Assembly (NCBI RefSeq): GCF_900324465.2
Contig: NC_046619.1
Location: 17,630,637 to 17,694,636, forward strand
DNA: 64,000 nt
Reading direction: 5' to 3'
Source of the DNA: Anabas testudineus
Taxonomy: Eukaryota > Chordata > Actinopteri > Anabantiformes > Anabantidae
A program made the translations under genes and the position numbers. Below, piece after piece: positions 24,356 to 37,000 of this stretch. The notes under the pieces are model-generated. The model did not search any database. It saw only the letters and a list, made by a program, of their open reading frames with translations, and had not been told where the DNA came from. Positions within the stretch are counted from its first letter, which is position 1; each line of letters opens with the position of its first letter.

Positions 24356-25504
24356 TCTCATTTACTTGTATTTGTATAGTGCCAAGTCATACCAAGGGAC
24401 AGTGTTTAAGGTTTAAGACCCTTCAAAATAAACTTTAAACAGAATTATATAGGAAACAACCAATACCACCACTAGAGCAGCACTAAGTGACAGTGAAGAG
24501 GAAAAACTCCCATTAGAGGAAGGAAAGAGAACCAGGCTCAGGGTGGGGGGCCATCTGCCTCAACCGGTTGGGATGAGTGGAAAGAGGAGAGAGAAAAGAA
24601 CAATAAAAAACAACAAGTAGGAAAAACACTTGACAGGTCAGTAAGACCGGTAACTGCACTCTGGAGATGTACAGCTCCAAGGCTGAGGATACCTCCGGAG
24701 AGAGGGAGATAGAGAGGGGGAAGCACAACTACAGTAGAAGAAAAAGTTAATGACATGCAATGGTAACTTTTGAATGGATAGAGAAGAATGGAAAGTAGAG
24801 GTCCCCCAGCAGCCTAATCTATAGCAGCATAAAAAGGAAGATTTTAAGCCTAGTCTTAAATCCTGAACCTGAGCTGGGAGCTGGTTCCACAGGAGAGGAG
24901 CTTGATAGCTAAAGTATCTGCCTCCCATTCTAAACCACACACAAACCACAAGACCTGCATTCTGAGAGCGAAATGTTCTGCTGGAAAATTATGGAACTAT
25001 GAGGTCTTTAAGATAAGATGAAGCTTGATTATTTAAATTCCTTTCAAGTTTTTACAGGGAGCCAACAGAAACAAGAACATTTAGGAGTAATTTGATCTCT
25101 CTTGCTAATTCCAGCCAGAACTTTGGCTGCAGCATTTGGGATACACTGGATGATTTTTAAGCAGTTATTGGGATATCCTATAAGTATTGAATTGCAATTC
25201 TCCAGTCTGGAAGTAAGAGAGAGACAGGTGCTTCTAATTTTACCATTATTCCTGATGTGGAAGAAAGCAGTTGTAGAGATCTATTTTATGCATGATGTAC
25301 AGGAGATTTCCTGATCAAAGATAACTCTGAGATTCCTCAGAGTATTACTTGAGGCCAATATTCTGTCAGAATATGATTAGGCATCATATCTCTGAGGTCT
25401 TCAGGACCAAAGAACATGTTCTGTTTTGTCTTTTTATTTTAGGAGTAGAAAATCAGACATCCAGGCCTTTATGGCTTTTAGGCAAGAAGAATGTAATTTT
25501 AAAA
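24356..25504 (-). mobile_element. L2/Rex1-type LINE fragment, copy A
   Basis: Minus-strand 3' end of a Jockey-superfamily LINE. It has the reverse-transcriptase C-terminal signature FSYQAPLLWNQLPAQV at about 24,880, a 3' UTR with the ggccatctgcctcaaccgg block, and a 3' tail near 24,360. Further reverse-transcriptase remnants extend to about 25,500 (tgctaattccagccagaact, and tttaagcagttattgggata). Heavily decayed. The same insertion is found behind N7, so it predates that duplication. Confidence 0.75.
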
Positions 25505-26450
25505 TGTTGCCACTATAATTTTCAGTTCCTCCTTACACTGTTGGATAAATAACAGTTTTCTCAACCTGTACTTTGGGAAACATCCAGAAAAAATGAAAGA
25601 AGAGGGATCCCTCCATCAAGATGTGGAATATGTTATGAGTGCAGATTTCTATTTAACCTGACCTACACCACCTCCTCTACACTTTATTATGTTTTGCCAG
25701 TCCTAGCCAAAGGGGCAGAACATCTACTGACATTTCTAAATACATCTAGTGTGAAAATTAACTTTTGTTTTACAAACATATAGGACAAGTAGAATAAGAG
25801 CAGTAAGCTGATCTGTGTACTCAGACGGATTGATTTAAATAAGAAGGATATGGCTGCATTGTTTTTAGTGTAGAAAAATACAGTAACACACCAAACCCCA
25901 AAAAAACACCTCTGACAAAGACTCACTACAACAATATAACCTAATCTATCTTATTTATTGATAGTAATGAAAAGTTCCCATGTACTACTTGAAATTACGT
26001 TACATCATAAAATACTCATAGGATGCAAAAGAAATTTAGATGTTAAACTCAATTTGATTGATCACTGCAAATATTATTTATTATTGTGTTTGTTTTTTGT
26101 TTAAAAACAAAAAAACAAACAAAACAAAAACTTGCTAAAACAGACATCCATTTATACAGTTTGACCAGAACAAAAAGTGCAGCTTTTGTAGACTAGTTTT
26201 TGGTTTGTGGTACTACATTGTTCAACTCTAAGGTTTTTTTTATACTACATTTATTTATGAATAACCATGTTTTTTTTCTCAGCAGAAAATGTTTTGAGAT
26301 TTTATGATAACGTTAAAAAAAAGGAGTGAATCGATACAAAATTCTGAGTGTCTTAACGCAATGTGGTTGTCTTCCAAAACTTAAAAAAAATATGCTTCCT
26401 GAAATTATTGGATAAGAAACACCTACAGTAAACATACTGTACTGTAGATG
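25505..26450. other. Intergenic region between N6 and N7 units
   Basis: No gene seen. It is paralogous to 30,863-31,705. It contains a palindromic A/T run near 26,090-26,130 and poly-A tracts. Confidence 0.5.
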
Positions 26451-26459
26451 AACTGATTT

Positions 26460-26600
26460 GCTTTAATGTAATCATATCAAATGGTAGGCAAGTTCAGAGC
26501 AACCTGATTGGCCTCTTGATACTGTATGTCGATGTTTCACTTCACCACACTAGAAGAAATATATCAACTATATCTAACTTTCCAAGTTTTTATAATAATC
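26460..26600 (-). promoter_or_regulatory. Orphan type A NITR promoter
   Basis: The block atcaaatgg...aacctgattggcctc...tgtatgtcg...ttcac...aatatatcaac follows the same order as the promoters of N1 (3,770-3,890) and N8 (33,960-34,080), with CCAAT at 26,507-26,511. No leader or V exon lies in the expected place downstream (near 26,400), so a type A gene has been lost here. Confidence 0.55.
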
Positions 26601-27965
26601 TTCACTTATTGATACGATGCAACAGTGAATGTGTGCTGTAATCAAAGTCAAAGGTGGTCCTACGAAATATTAGTGTGTGACTTTTTTGTTTTTTAAAGGG
26701 GCACTGTATAAATACTATACATGTTGAGCTTTAAATAAGTATAGAGGTGTTCATTCTAGATGTGAACGTTTATTAACAAAGAAAACAACACACTGACACA
26801 GAGATGGGGATACTGAGAGGAAGTTAACACCTCTGAAACAGCAGCAGATAAAAGAGCCAGGAAGGTAACTCTTCACACTGCTCTTTGAAAAACTCCAGCT
26901 GCATCATGAGCCCATTTGAACACAAAAAAAAAATGCTTTGATAGTTACACATATCAAAATCTAAATTCACAAACCTCTTATTAGAACATTACCATTAAAT
27001 AACTATTAAAAGCATGGTTTATCTCCTTTTGTAAATTAAATGATTTAGTGTCTGCAAAAGGTTATACAAAATATACAAACAGATCACAATGAACTGACTT
27101 TTGTAGTTTTTACCTCAACTTCTATTTTATGCTTAATTTGACTTTTTTAAAGTATAATAGTTGTCTCAGGTCCTTTCTGTTTCACTAATTATCTACTCGA
27201 TAACAAAGCTCCCGAGTGATCTTAGCACAGTCCTGATAGAAACATTCTTGCATTTTTAGTTGAAAACTGAGAATAATAATTGTTTCAGTTTTGTAAGTAG
27301 AGTATAAACAAACCATTTAAGCATAGGCACTCAAGCTATGATAGCCACGCTGTATTTGCAGTCTTGCTTTGAGAAAAATTTAACCAATTAATAAGACTCT
27401 CACCAAGTTTACCACCTTAATGAGGGTTCAAGTGAAATGAGAAATTACATTTTAAAATCCACCTTTGTAAGAATAGCATTTATATGTAAGCCACAGAACA
27501 CAGAAGAAATGACCAGGAAAACAAAAAGAGAAAAAAAAAAGCATAATTAAATTAAAAATTATAGGGATTTTTCCATCCATTTCAGAAATTATGCAGAATA
27601 ACAAACATGCTTTGTCCTTTGATATATTACAGCAGTAAAACTGTTTCACAAAAAAAAAAATTGAAATTGGAATATTACAGGATAACATGTTTATAGTTCA
27701 GTGAATCAGTGTAGTTCTACTAACTTATTTAGTTTTTAATTTTTACTACTGTAATTAATTCCTGCAAATTATATTGTTTAACACTGTAATTTAGCCTTTT
27801 ACTATTTGGCATGAAGACTCAACATTTACTGTTAGAGCACAAATTAAATTGCATATGTTTACAATAATTCATCAAAAATGGTTAAGAGTTGTAACAAAGG
27901 CAAAACTCACTAATTTAATCCAAAAGCCTTCAAAGCAGTGTAGATCCTTATGCTCTCGGCTGCCT

Positions 27966-29496
27966 TTAAATCCGTTTCATTATTGTAAAGACGACAGCAG
28001 TGTCCTCTTCTCTCTGAAAATATATGAAATGATGGAGATAAACAACCTTCATGTTTGTTTTCATAAGGTTATTCCTACACTTAAATACTTTACCTGTTGA
28101 CATTTCTGATTACCACTGTTTGATTTCAGAGCTGAAGCAGCTGGAGAATGAAAAAGAAAGAAGACAAGAAAAAAACAAGAATGTAGTTTTAGTAACAGAC
28201 GGAGAAGAGTTCACAGAGTTTAACAGAGAAACGTAAAATATTCTATTACCATTCCAATCACACTTGATGGTGCGAATGAGGATGACTATAGCGATCAGAC
28301 TTATAACCAAGACCACACAAAGAAGAAAAATGATCGTCTTGGCCACCTGTGGTATACTGGTTCCTGTCATATTAACAAAAGGAAAAAAATGAGTAAAGGA
28401 TTTTTAAATTTACCTCCTGGTACAAGTTTAAACGTAAAGTAACAAGTGCTAACGGTTTATTGTGGATTTTATTTTATTTGCTGTACAATTTTACTTTTTA
28501 ATCATTTATAGATGGAATAATGACATTTTTACCTCCAATTTGCAGGTTTGTTCCATTTCCAAATAAAATCTGTCCACATGTGGCCACAGCACAGTAATAA
28601 GTCCCAGCATCAGAGGAGCTGACGGTCTTAGAGAAGCGATAAACACAGCTCTTCACAGAGTCAGGTCTCTTCTCACATTCATTATTTCCACCAGTGTAGA
28701 TGATGTCTGGATGAGATTTATCTGATCCAGCTCTGAACCAGTACACACTGTGATCTCCTGGACACGTCTTGTTGTCAGAGTCAGAGAGGACTGAACAATG
28801 GAGAGTCACTGAGTCTCCTGGACGGACTGGATCAGAGACTGTCTGAACAACAGTATAGTTTGATGTCCTCTCACTGTTTCCTGAGTAATAAAACACTGTG
28901 TTAGAGCTTTGGGGTTTCCATACACACTTGAAAACATGGAGCAAAGTTTAGTGTATTGACTGGAAAAACACAAGAATCACTTTACGTTTGCACATACAGA
29001 TCAAATTTTTACCTTTTACTAATAAATATTTTGCTCTCCATTTAGAATTCAGGCCCTCTCTGTCAGCACAGTGATAAAGCCCCTCGTCTTCTTCAGTGGT
29101 CCTCAAAATGGTCAAGTTGCTCGAGTTCTTACTACTATTTACTTTCAGTTTTGAGTCAGAAAACCCTGGTGCAAACTGAGGTCTGGATTCCCACATCATC
29201 ACAATTATTTTGACATCGTCTCCAGTGTTCTGCTTGTACCAGTAGAGCTCTACACTGCTGCTGATTCCATCACATGTGATGGTCGCAGGTTCTCCAAGTT
29301 GAACTGTGACCACTGGAACCAGTGAAACTGAATAAAAGGAAAAATACGATAAATTTAAAACACGGAAAGAAATTGACACGATATGATGCAGAATGAGCCA
29401 GTTGATGTGTGAATCCTGAATTGAAAAAATACTTAGTATTAAACAGCACTTACATCCTCGTTGAAGAACAACCAGTGTAATCCACAACACGAGCAT
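27966..29496 (-). CDS. N7: NITR-family receptor, type B, tail truncated
   Basis: Exons: leader 29454-29496, V 29013-29327, I 28533-28880, TM 28250-28363, linker 28094-28140, tail 27966-28013; 304 aa. The leader starts MLVLWITLVVLQ. V has VTVQLGEPATITC, LYWYKQNTGD and DEGLYHC, with a shorter B-C region than N6. I has VYWFRAGSDK and CAVATCGQILFGNGT. TM is KTIIFLLCVVLVISLIAIVI, as in N6. The tail exon reads REEDTAVVFTIMKRI and stops, with no tyrosine. One more A in the preceding A run would reopen a frame with IRIYTALKAFGLN, so the loss is by frameshift in a homopolymer. Sister of N6. Confidence 0.78.
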
Positions 29497-29564
29497 TTTG
29501 ACATTATGTCTTCTTTGTTAGAGTTTTTGGTATTTCAGTGAGGGAAGGAGGTGCGATGATCACG

Positions 29565-29595
29565 ATTGGTCAGAACATCAAATGCTTCTGATTGG
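29565..29595 (-). promoter_or_regulatory. Two CCAAT boxes of N7
   Basis: attgg at 29,565-29,569 and 29,591-29,595; the second is 95 bp upstream of the ATG. Same arrangement as N6. Confidence 0.6.
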
Positions 29596-29924
29596 TTTTC
29601 ACTAAACAGATTCAACACTGTACTTCCTGTTACACTGGTCTCACCCTGGTCTTTGTACATCATACAGTATTATTTCTACTTTGATTTGTCTGGACTTTTT
29701 TCTTTTCTGTTTTGCTTTTACTTTCCCAAAGTGAATTTTTATTTAGCATTTCAGCTTTACATAACAACTGCAACTAGCTACAATAAATACGTCAATTATT
29801 TTTAAGGTATTTTAAAACTGCAGACAACCATTTACATAATTTGATATATATACTGTATATTTTTTTAAATTGGTTTTATTTTTATAATATTTTATTTTGA
29901 CAAAGATCACTAAAATCTGAATTT

Positions 29925-30862
29925 TCAATTCAATTCAATTTACCTGTTTTTTTTATAGCACCAAATCACAACAGAAGTCATGTCAAGGCACTTTACAGTG
30001 TTTACGCTTTAAGGCCTTACAAAAATAACTGTAAAAGGAATTATATAGAAACAACCAACAACCCCACTTGAGCAGCACTAGGTGACAGTGGAGAGGAAAA
30101 AACCCCTAGAGGAAAGGAACAGAAACAGGCCCAGGGTGGGCGGCCATCTGCCTTGACCGGTTGGGGTGAGAAAAACGTATAGAAACAAAAAACAACAACA
30201 ACAAGCAGGAAAAACACGGGACAGGTCGGTTGGACCAGTAACTGCACTCTGGAGATATACAGGTCCAGAGAATGACAAGTACAACTATAGGAGAAAGAAA
30301 AGTTAATGACATGCAATGGTGGCATTTGAATGGATAGGGGAGAAAGGACAGAGGAGAGGAGCTCAGTGCATCAGTGGAGGTCCCCCAGCAGACTAATCTA
30401 TAGCAGTATAGCTAAGAGATGGTTCAGAGTCACCTGATCCATCTCTAACTATAAACATTAATAAGTCTAGTCTTATACTGTATGTAGAAAGGGTATCTGC
30501 CTCCTGAACCTGAACTGGGAGCTGGTTCCACAGGAGTGGACCTTCATAGCTAAAGACTATACTTCCTATTGTACATTTGTACACCCTAGGAACCACAAGT
30601 AGACCTGAAATCTGAGAATCAATTGTTCTGCTGGAAGAATATGGAACTGTGAGGTCTTTAAGATAAGATAGAGCTTAATTATTAAGTGCTTTATATGTGA
30701 GGAGAAGTGTTTTAAATACTATTCTGGATTTTACAGGGAGCCAATAAAGATAAGCTAACATAGAAATATGATCTATCTTGCTAATTCCAGTCAGAACTTT
30801 GAATGCAGCATTTTAAATTAACTGGATGGAGACTAAGCAGTTATTGGGACTCCTATTAATGT
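29925..30862 (-). mobile_element. L2/Rex1-type LINE fragment, copy B
   Basis: Starts with a pentameric tail (attcaattcaatt) on the plus strand, then the 3' UTR with ggccatctgccttgaccgg, then reverse-transcriptase C-terminal remnants (PLLWNQLPVQVQEADTLSTY). It occupies the same place relative to N7 as copy A does to N6, and has lost about 300 bp of the 5' part kept in copy A. Confidence 0.75.
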
Positions 30863-31499
30863 TGCCACTATTATTTTCAGTTCCTCCTTACACTGTTGGA
30901 TAATTAACAACTTCAACTTCCATCAAGATGTGAAAGATGTTGTGAGTGCAGATTTCTATTTTATCTGACCTACACCACATCCTCTACACAAAGACCGGGA
31001 ATCAGGACAGAAGACACAAAAACACAAGAGACAGCACAATCACAGCAATCAGACACATACTGTATGAAAAGGAAGATGTCTATAAAAGTTTTGCATGTTT
31101 TGAGAAAATAAAATTAAAGTCTTAAAATTAAAATTTGTGTAAAAATATGCATTAAGTAGCGGTAAGATGGTCTGTGTACTCAGACGGATTGATTTAAATA
31201 AGACTGAATAAGTTTTGTCAGACATGTATGAGATGGACTACTGACGGATGTGGTTGTAGACAAATACAGTCACACACCAAACCCATAAAACACCTCTCAC
31301 AAAGACTCACTACTATACCGTATTTCATCTGTTTTATTGTTATTTATAAATCTTCCCATATACTACTTGAAATTATGTTATCCATATGGTTATGGTTATG
31401 TTAACTATAAAATACCCATAGGATTCAAAGGTTTAGATGTTAAACTCCATTTGATTGATCCCTACAAATATAAAAACAAAACAAAACAAAAACTTGTGG

Positions 31500-31690
31500 T
31501 TTCTTGTGTTGAAATGTGCTGATGCTGATGAAAACACATGAATTGATACAAAAATCTGAATGTCTTAACACATTGTGGTTGTTTTGTGACACTTCTTCTC
31601 ACATTCTGAATCATTGCTTTTAAAAAGCAGAACAGAAAAATCACAGACGTGATGCTTCCTGCAATTATTGGACAAAGAAACACGTACAGT
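31500..31690 (-). pseudogene. Possible NITR TM-exon relic
   Basis: A minus-strand open stretch reads SITSVIFLFCFLKAMIQN, resembling the MTSTIIFLFCAFLA start of type B TM exons, but there are no clear splice partners and no V or I exon nearby. A shorter paralogous stretch lies near 26,340-26,440. Weak evidence. Confidence 0.3.
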
Positions 31691-31977
31691 AAACATGCTG
31701 TACTGTAGAAAGTAAACTTTAAATAAATAAAGAGATGCCAATTTTAGATGTGGAAATTTATTAACAAAAGAAACAACATGAGACAAAGATGAAGGTTTTT
31801 GGGAGGTTAGTTAGGTTGGAAGGGAAGTTAACACATCCAAGAAGATATTAGAACACTTACAACAAATGAAATGCATAAAATAGAAACCTTTGCCAACAGC
31901 TTTTAGTAGAACATAACTAATAACTTTGTTTATTTTGCATTCAATTTATTTTATTTTTCCTTTTGTGAACAAACTTA

Positions 31978-32102
31978 TATCTTCTTCTTCTCTTTCGGCT
32001 TTTCCCATCAGGAGTCGCCACAGCGAATCATCCTTTTCCACCTAACTCTATCATGGACATCTTCTACCCTACCACTAGCCAACCTCATGTCCTCTGTTAA
32101 CT
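31978..32102 (-). mobile_element. LINE 3'-end fragment
   Basis: Reverse complement of the same 3' end as at 1,600-1,692: GAA-rich tail, then the gcgacnnctgatgggaaaag block. Only about 120 bp is left, with no coding part. Confidence 0.7.
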
Positions 32103-32265
32103 TATGTTATTCAGTATTTGCAAGAAATTTGTATGAACTGTGAAATAAATGTTGATTACAATTATGGATTAAACATTGTTTAAGTTCTGCTCAAGCATGT
32201 AACACACAAAAAATATATACAGTATTTAAATTTTTAATCAATTGGTAAATTCAGTGTTTGCATAA

Positions 32266-33899
32266 TTAATCAATCACAAAAGCCCTGACGTCAGTGTATA
32301 TCGTCTCTTCCTTCATTTCTGCATTTCTTCTTCCTGCTTTGCCGGTTTTCCTCTTGGTGAACTTTGGTACAGAATAAACCAAAGTGTCCTCATTTCTCTG
32401 AAGAAGCAAAGTGTAGACCCAGATTTTTATTTAAATAAAATAGATAAAAGTTGCTGATAACTTTTCAAGCTACATCTACAGCTTCCTTACCTGATGTTGT
32501 TGCTGATAATCACTGGTTGCTGCAACTGCAACTTAAAAAAAAATTAAACTGTATAAAATGCTTCACTGTACTTAACTATTTAAAATGTTAAAATTATACA
32601 GTACTACTGTGACTCAAATGAGCTTAGCTTTGGGCAAATTTTTAAAGTAACATCAATTATTGAGTAATTTTATTTACCGCTGCAACAGTCATATGAAGTT
32701 TTCATGATGACACTAACAAGGACGGCAATAGTGATCAGACTTATAGCCAAAGCAACACACAGCAGAAAGACAATTGTATTGTCCTGTGTGTCACACTCGC
32801 TGACAACTGAAGCATAAAATACACAAAATTATTACAGAATTAATTAATTAACATTTGACTGTTTAGGTGATGATCAATATGAAATATAAAGAAATATGAT
32901 ATTGTTACCTTCAACGTCCAGTTTTGTTCCATCTCCATATAAAATCTCTCCACATGTGGCCACAGCACAGTAATAAGTCCCAGCATCAGAGGAGCTGACG
33001 GACTTAGAGAAGTTGTAGACACATTTCTGCAGAGATTGAGCATCTGTACTCCTCTCACATTGATCACTGCTATTTACTAGGGCGTAAATGTAATTGGAAC
33101 GAGATTCATCTAATCCAATGCTGAACCAGTAAACACTGTGATCTTCTGGACATGTTTTCTTCGCAGAGTCGAAGAGAATCGAACATTGGAGAGTCACCAA
33201 GTCTCCTGAATAAACCGGATCAGTTGGAGAGTCTTGAACGATGGCAGTGATATCTGCTTCTGGCTCTGGAATTCAAAGACACAGATTTACTCAGAAAAGA
33301 CAGGAAGGGTGTTTTTTTGACATTTTTGGATCATAGTTAAGCATGATTTATTTAAAAACAAATAAATAACACAGTTTTTACTTATTTACCTTTAATTATT
33401 AGAAATGTTCCTTTTAAGAAAGTGATGTTAAAACGATGTGATTTCAGACAGTAGTAAAATCCAGTATCACTCAGCTTTGTTTTTGGAATATTCAGGAAAA
33501 AACTTCCAGGCTCTTGTTTTGTTGTAATGCGAGAAATGACATTCCAACCATTATAATCAAAGCTGTTTGCTTTAGCCAAGACTTCAGGCAGGTTTCCAAC
33601 AGCAAGCTTAATCCAAAAATAGGTTTCGATGTCTGTAGTTATCTGGTAGGTACATGTTAGAGTCACATTTTCTCCAACAACAACAATCTTTGTTGCAAAG
33701 GTCTGATTGTCCGTGCATCCTGAAAAATAAATATAAAATGTATTAACATTTACAGATAAATGTACATGTGCATATCCTATCTATACAGAAGATAACAATA
33801 TGCTACATCTAGTAATAAACGAGTAAATAAGACTTTTCTACATGTAAAGTACTTACGCCCATCTCTGAGTATCAGCAGTAAATAAAACAGTATGTACAT
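32266..33899 (-). CDS. N8: NITR-family receptor, type A, intact
   Basis: Exons: leader 33857-33899, V 33390-33719, I 32909-33265, TM 32678-32806, linker 32491-32531, tail 32266-32397; 343 aa. The leader starts MYILFYLLLILR. V has VVVGENVTLTC, TYFWIKLAVG and DTGFYYC, with a J-like FLKGTFLIIKG end. I has VTLQC, VYWFSIG and CAVATCGEILYGDGT, where the J-like Phe is Tyr. TM is NTIVFLLCVALAISLITIAV, followed by DCC. The tail has LVYSVP and TIYTDV; the latter fits the ITSM consensus TxYxxV, which in other receptors binds SAP-type or SHP-type SH2 domains. It is the most complete type A gene of the left array and flanks the 3.5-kb gap before the plus-strand genes. Confidence 0.82.
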
Positions 33900-33999
33900 T
33901 TTTTGTTTTTGAGGCTGCAGTTAAATTGGACACTATTATAAGCTGATTCTCTTTAATATAATCAAATCAAATGGGAGGGAACAAGTTTAAAGCAACCTG

Positions 34000-34004
34000 A
34001 TTGG
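34000..34004 (-). promoter_or_regulatory. CCAAT box of N8
   Basis: attgg in aacctgattggcatctc, 101 bp upstream of the ATG, with atgggagggaacaa beside it and a gagtttcactttacc element further out whose complement (aaagtgaaac) resembles half an interferon-response element. Confidence 0.55.
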
Positions 34005-34099
34005 CATCTCCTTACTGTATGTCGGAGTTTCACTTTACCACATAAGTGGAAATATATCAACCAAAACTTTCCAACTTGAGTTCATGTATCTGACACCTA

Positions 34100-37000
34100 C
34101 AGTAAGAGAGATACTGTAAAATAAAAGAACCATTATGTTTTGAGTTTTTATTTTGAATCTATGATTTCTGACAACTAAATTATTTAATGAGTATAGGACA
34201 ATACTTTCTCAAGGTTTGTTTTATGTTTTTTGTGCATGCAGTTAACATTCACTATCATTCAAATATGTCACTCCATATGTAATAATGTTTGATAGCAAAA
34301 ATTTAGATTTTGGCAAAAAAGGCAGGTTGCAAGTCCCCATTTTATTTAAAGTAAAAATAAGTTAAAAAAGACTTCTTTGTTCGGTTACTCACCATTTAGC
34401 CTTTAACACCATAATATCATTATTTAGCCTTTACTGCCAGTGGTCTCAATAAATCTTTACTAAATGTACCAGATGGGAAAAAACAGGCATGGAGCATTAA
34501 AACCCAGAGGTCTGATAAAATACAATACTATCTGCTCCATGAGAGCCATGAAAAAATGTCATTCTTGTGATAATTGGCTTCAAGAGTCATCAACCACACC
34601 AATGCTGATTTAACTAAAGCTAATGCTCATGTCCCATGAACAATACTGGACAAATTAAAATGTTGCCCTTATGTTGGTGGTACAATAAGGTCATCAGTCA
34701 GTTCTATGTGACATATGACTCAAAATCTGCTGGTGGCAATAAACAGTAATTACTACAATTAGCTAATTTCATAGTGTCTGGGATATTTCAAACCCCCACA
34801 GAGTTCGTAACCTGAGAATAGTCAGCCTATCAGTGATGACTCACCCACTCTGCCTTTCAGTCATCTGTAGTGAAACACATTAACAGGAAGAGCAAAGCAG
34901 GCAGAGTTACAGCTACTGCCCTATTCAGCTACTATTCAGCTGGGCAGGAGCCAGTGCCAATATGTAGTAACTTAGGCTAACAGCAATGAGAGAGCTACTA
35001 TGGTGCAGGGCTGTAACTACTGTAAATATTCTTTACAGTGGTAATGATAATGACATATTTTATAGATCTGCTTGGGGATAATGTTGTTTGGGTAGCTGCA
35101 GTAGATGACGGCACAACGATGGTTTTAGTGTGTTGACATGTAGCCAGGAGGAACCAGGAGTTAAACCACTGACCTCTACAAACTCAGCTACATGCCAACA
35201 AAGACTCTGGCAACAAAATATTCATAAATCAACAAGATATCTCAAGCAAACTATGGGTTTAAATTTCTTTATGCATGGGAAACACAATCGTGCACACATG
35301 TGCATGCACACAGTTAAAGCTGCACAGTCTAGCTGCATACAAACCAATGATGCATGGAAACGTTGTGGTTACGCTTTCAAACTCAGACGGGTGGTCTTCT
35401 CATGCTGTCTTGCCGTCTCTGGTTTAGTCTAATGCAGAGCACGGGCTCAGCATGGTGAGAGGAGTGGAATTTTTTTAAGGGTTGGACACTTACACCTACC
35501 CACCCACCCAAAATATATGTTGTCATGTCCATTTGTGTTTGCACGTCTGTGTGGTTTAGTGGTTTTCAGTGGTACAGTTAGCGAGAAAAGGGGAGTGGTA
35601 TACCCAGAAAGGTTTGAACTGTCATCTTAACTATACCTGCAAAAAGAAAAAAAAACATTGCTTTAGCAAGATATGCTCTTGCAACAATTATATCTTGACA
35701 CAAAAGAAAAATGTTACAACTGAATGTAACTAGACATAAAACAATGCACATTCCACCTGGATGCATCTGGGCCTTGTCCTGAGCCATTAGCATTTAGTTC
35801 AGCTGTTGAAATTAGCCTTTACGTTGTGAATGTGACCACTTCTTCTTTTAGCTGTATATTAAATAAAAAGAAGGCACAAAAACAATTCAATATTCAGTTG
35901 TCAGTTTTAACCTCTGCTAGTGACTTGTTTTGTCTTTTGACTTGTAACTCTTGAAACAAAGAGCGCAAAATATTTCCCACAATCAATTTTGATGGATTTT
36001 GGTAAATAATTCTTACTATTCGGACAAAAAAAAACTATTTTGTGAGTAGTTTGCATGATTTCTTTTTGCTAACAATGGTTTCCGCCAGTCAAGTCAAACT
36101 GAAACTCAAAATAGCATAAGGTTCCCCCCTTCACCTTCGCTGCATATCCTGTTAAAGCCAATCTTCAGCTCTGTTCTGAGTAAACAACTTCACTGGTTGG
36201 TCAAAGGGTAGAAATGGGCCACCGCAGCCTTTGACTCTTTGTGTACCTGTTGCATGTGGCTACGCTTTTTGTTCTCAGACATGCAGAGTACATTTACAAA
36301 GTGCTGGATCTACAAAGACAAAGCAAAGGTCTCTGACAGTCTTCTTCTACAGTTCTTTATATTCAAATAAAGTGAAAGATTGCATGTTCCTTAGCTATGT
36401 TGTTACCTGAATTTGTAGAAAAACTGCAAAGGTCCAGTTTTCCATCAGAAACATACTCTCCTCCTCAGATTTTAAAATACGTCTGATTCATTTACAGGCC
36501 GGCCTTCTTACTACAACTCCCCCTATTTGAACTCTCTTTCCCTTTGAACAGTGTAGATAAGATCAATTTTGACATCAATAGTCTTTCACTTTACTCTTTG
36601 ATTAGTGCATCATTTTGTGTTGTTAGACCCAATCCTGTCTCCAAATACTGACAATGCTGTGCAGCTTAACTGAAACTACAACAACATTTTTGTATTAAAC
36701 GCTGAACTGTTTTTTAAACCCCCTTTGTTTTAATGAAATAAACTAATTCTTCAAGAAAGTGGCTTGGATCAATGTCAGGCACACCAAGCACACAACTGTC
36801 ACACTGGAGACCTGAGTTTGACTTTAGAATCCCACCTGTGGTTAGGTTTAGACAGGAAAGGTAATCTGGTGATGGGTGAAAAAAAAAAGACTGTGGTTTT
36901 ATTATTACATTACATCATTACGTCTGTCTATATTATGAGTGTGGGTTCTCTATAAGGCCAGACCACAATCTTTCCCCAACCTTAACTAAGAAGAAGGCAG

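Larger units (their letters stand above)
20975..26715. repeat. Second duplication unit, copy 1 (holds N6)
   Basis: Collinear with 26,716-31,705: shared downstream region, type B gene, L2-type LINE at the same relative place, then shared DNA with 'cagacggattgatttaaata' and the 'ctgtactgtag' end. Copy-specific differences are a hairpin at 24,213-24,264, a longer LINE, and a leftover type A promoter at 26,460-26,600. Confidence 0.7.
26716..31705. repeat. Second duplication unit, copy 2 (holds N7)
   Basis: Collinear with 20,975-26,715. The unit opens with 'ttcattctagatgtgaacg' and ends at 'ctgtactgtag', immediately followed by a third start of the unit (31,706-31,810). Confidence 0.7.

Noticed and set aside
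24638-30596. Overlapping open frames at 24,513-24,949 and 30,041-30,596 as possible small genes
   Set aside because: They fall within L2/Rex1-type LINE 3' ends; similar frames recur in the LINE fragments at 42,357 and 51,616.
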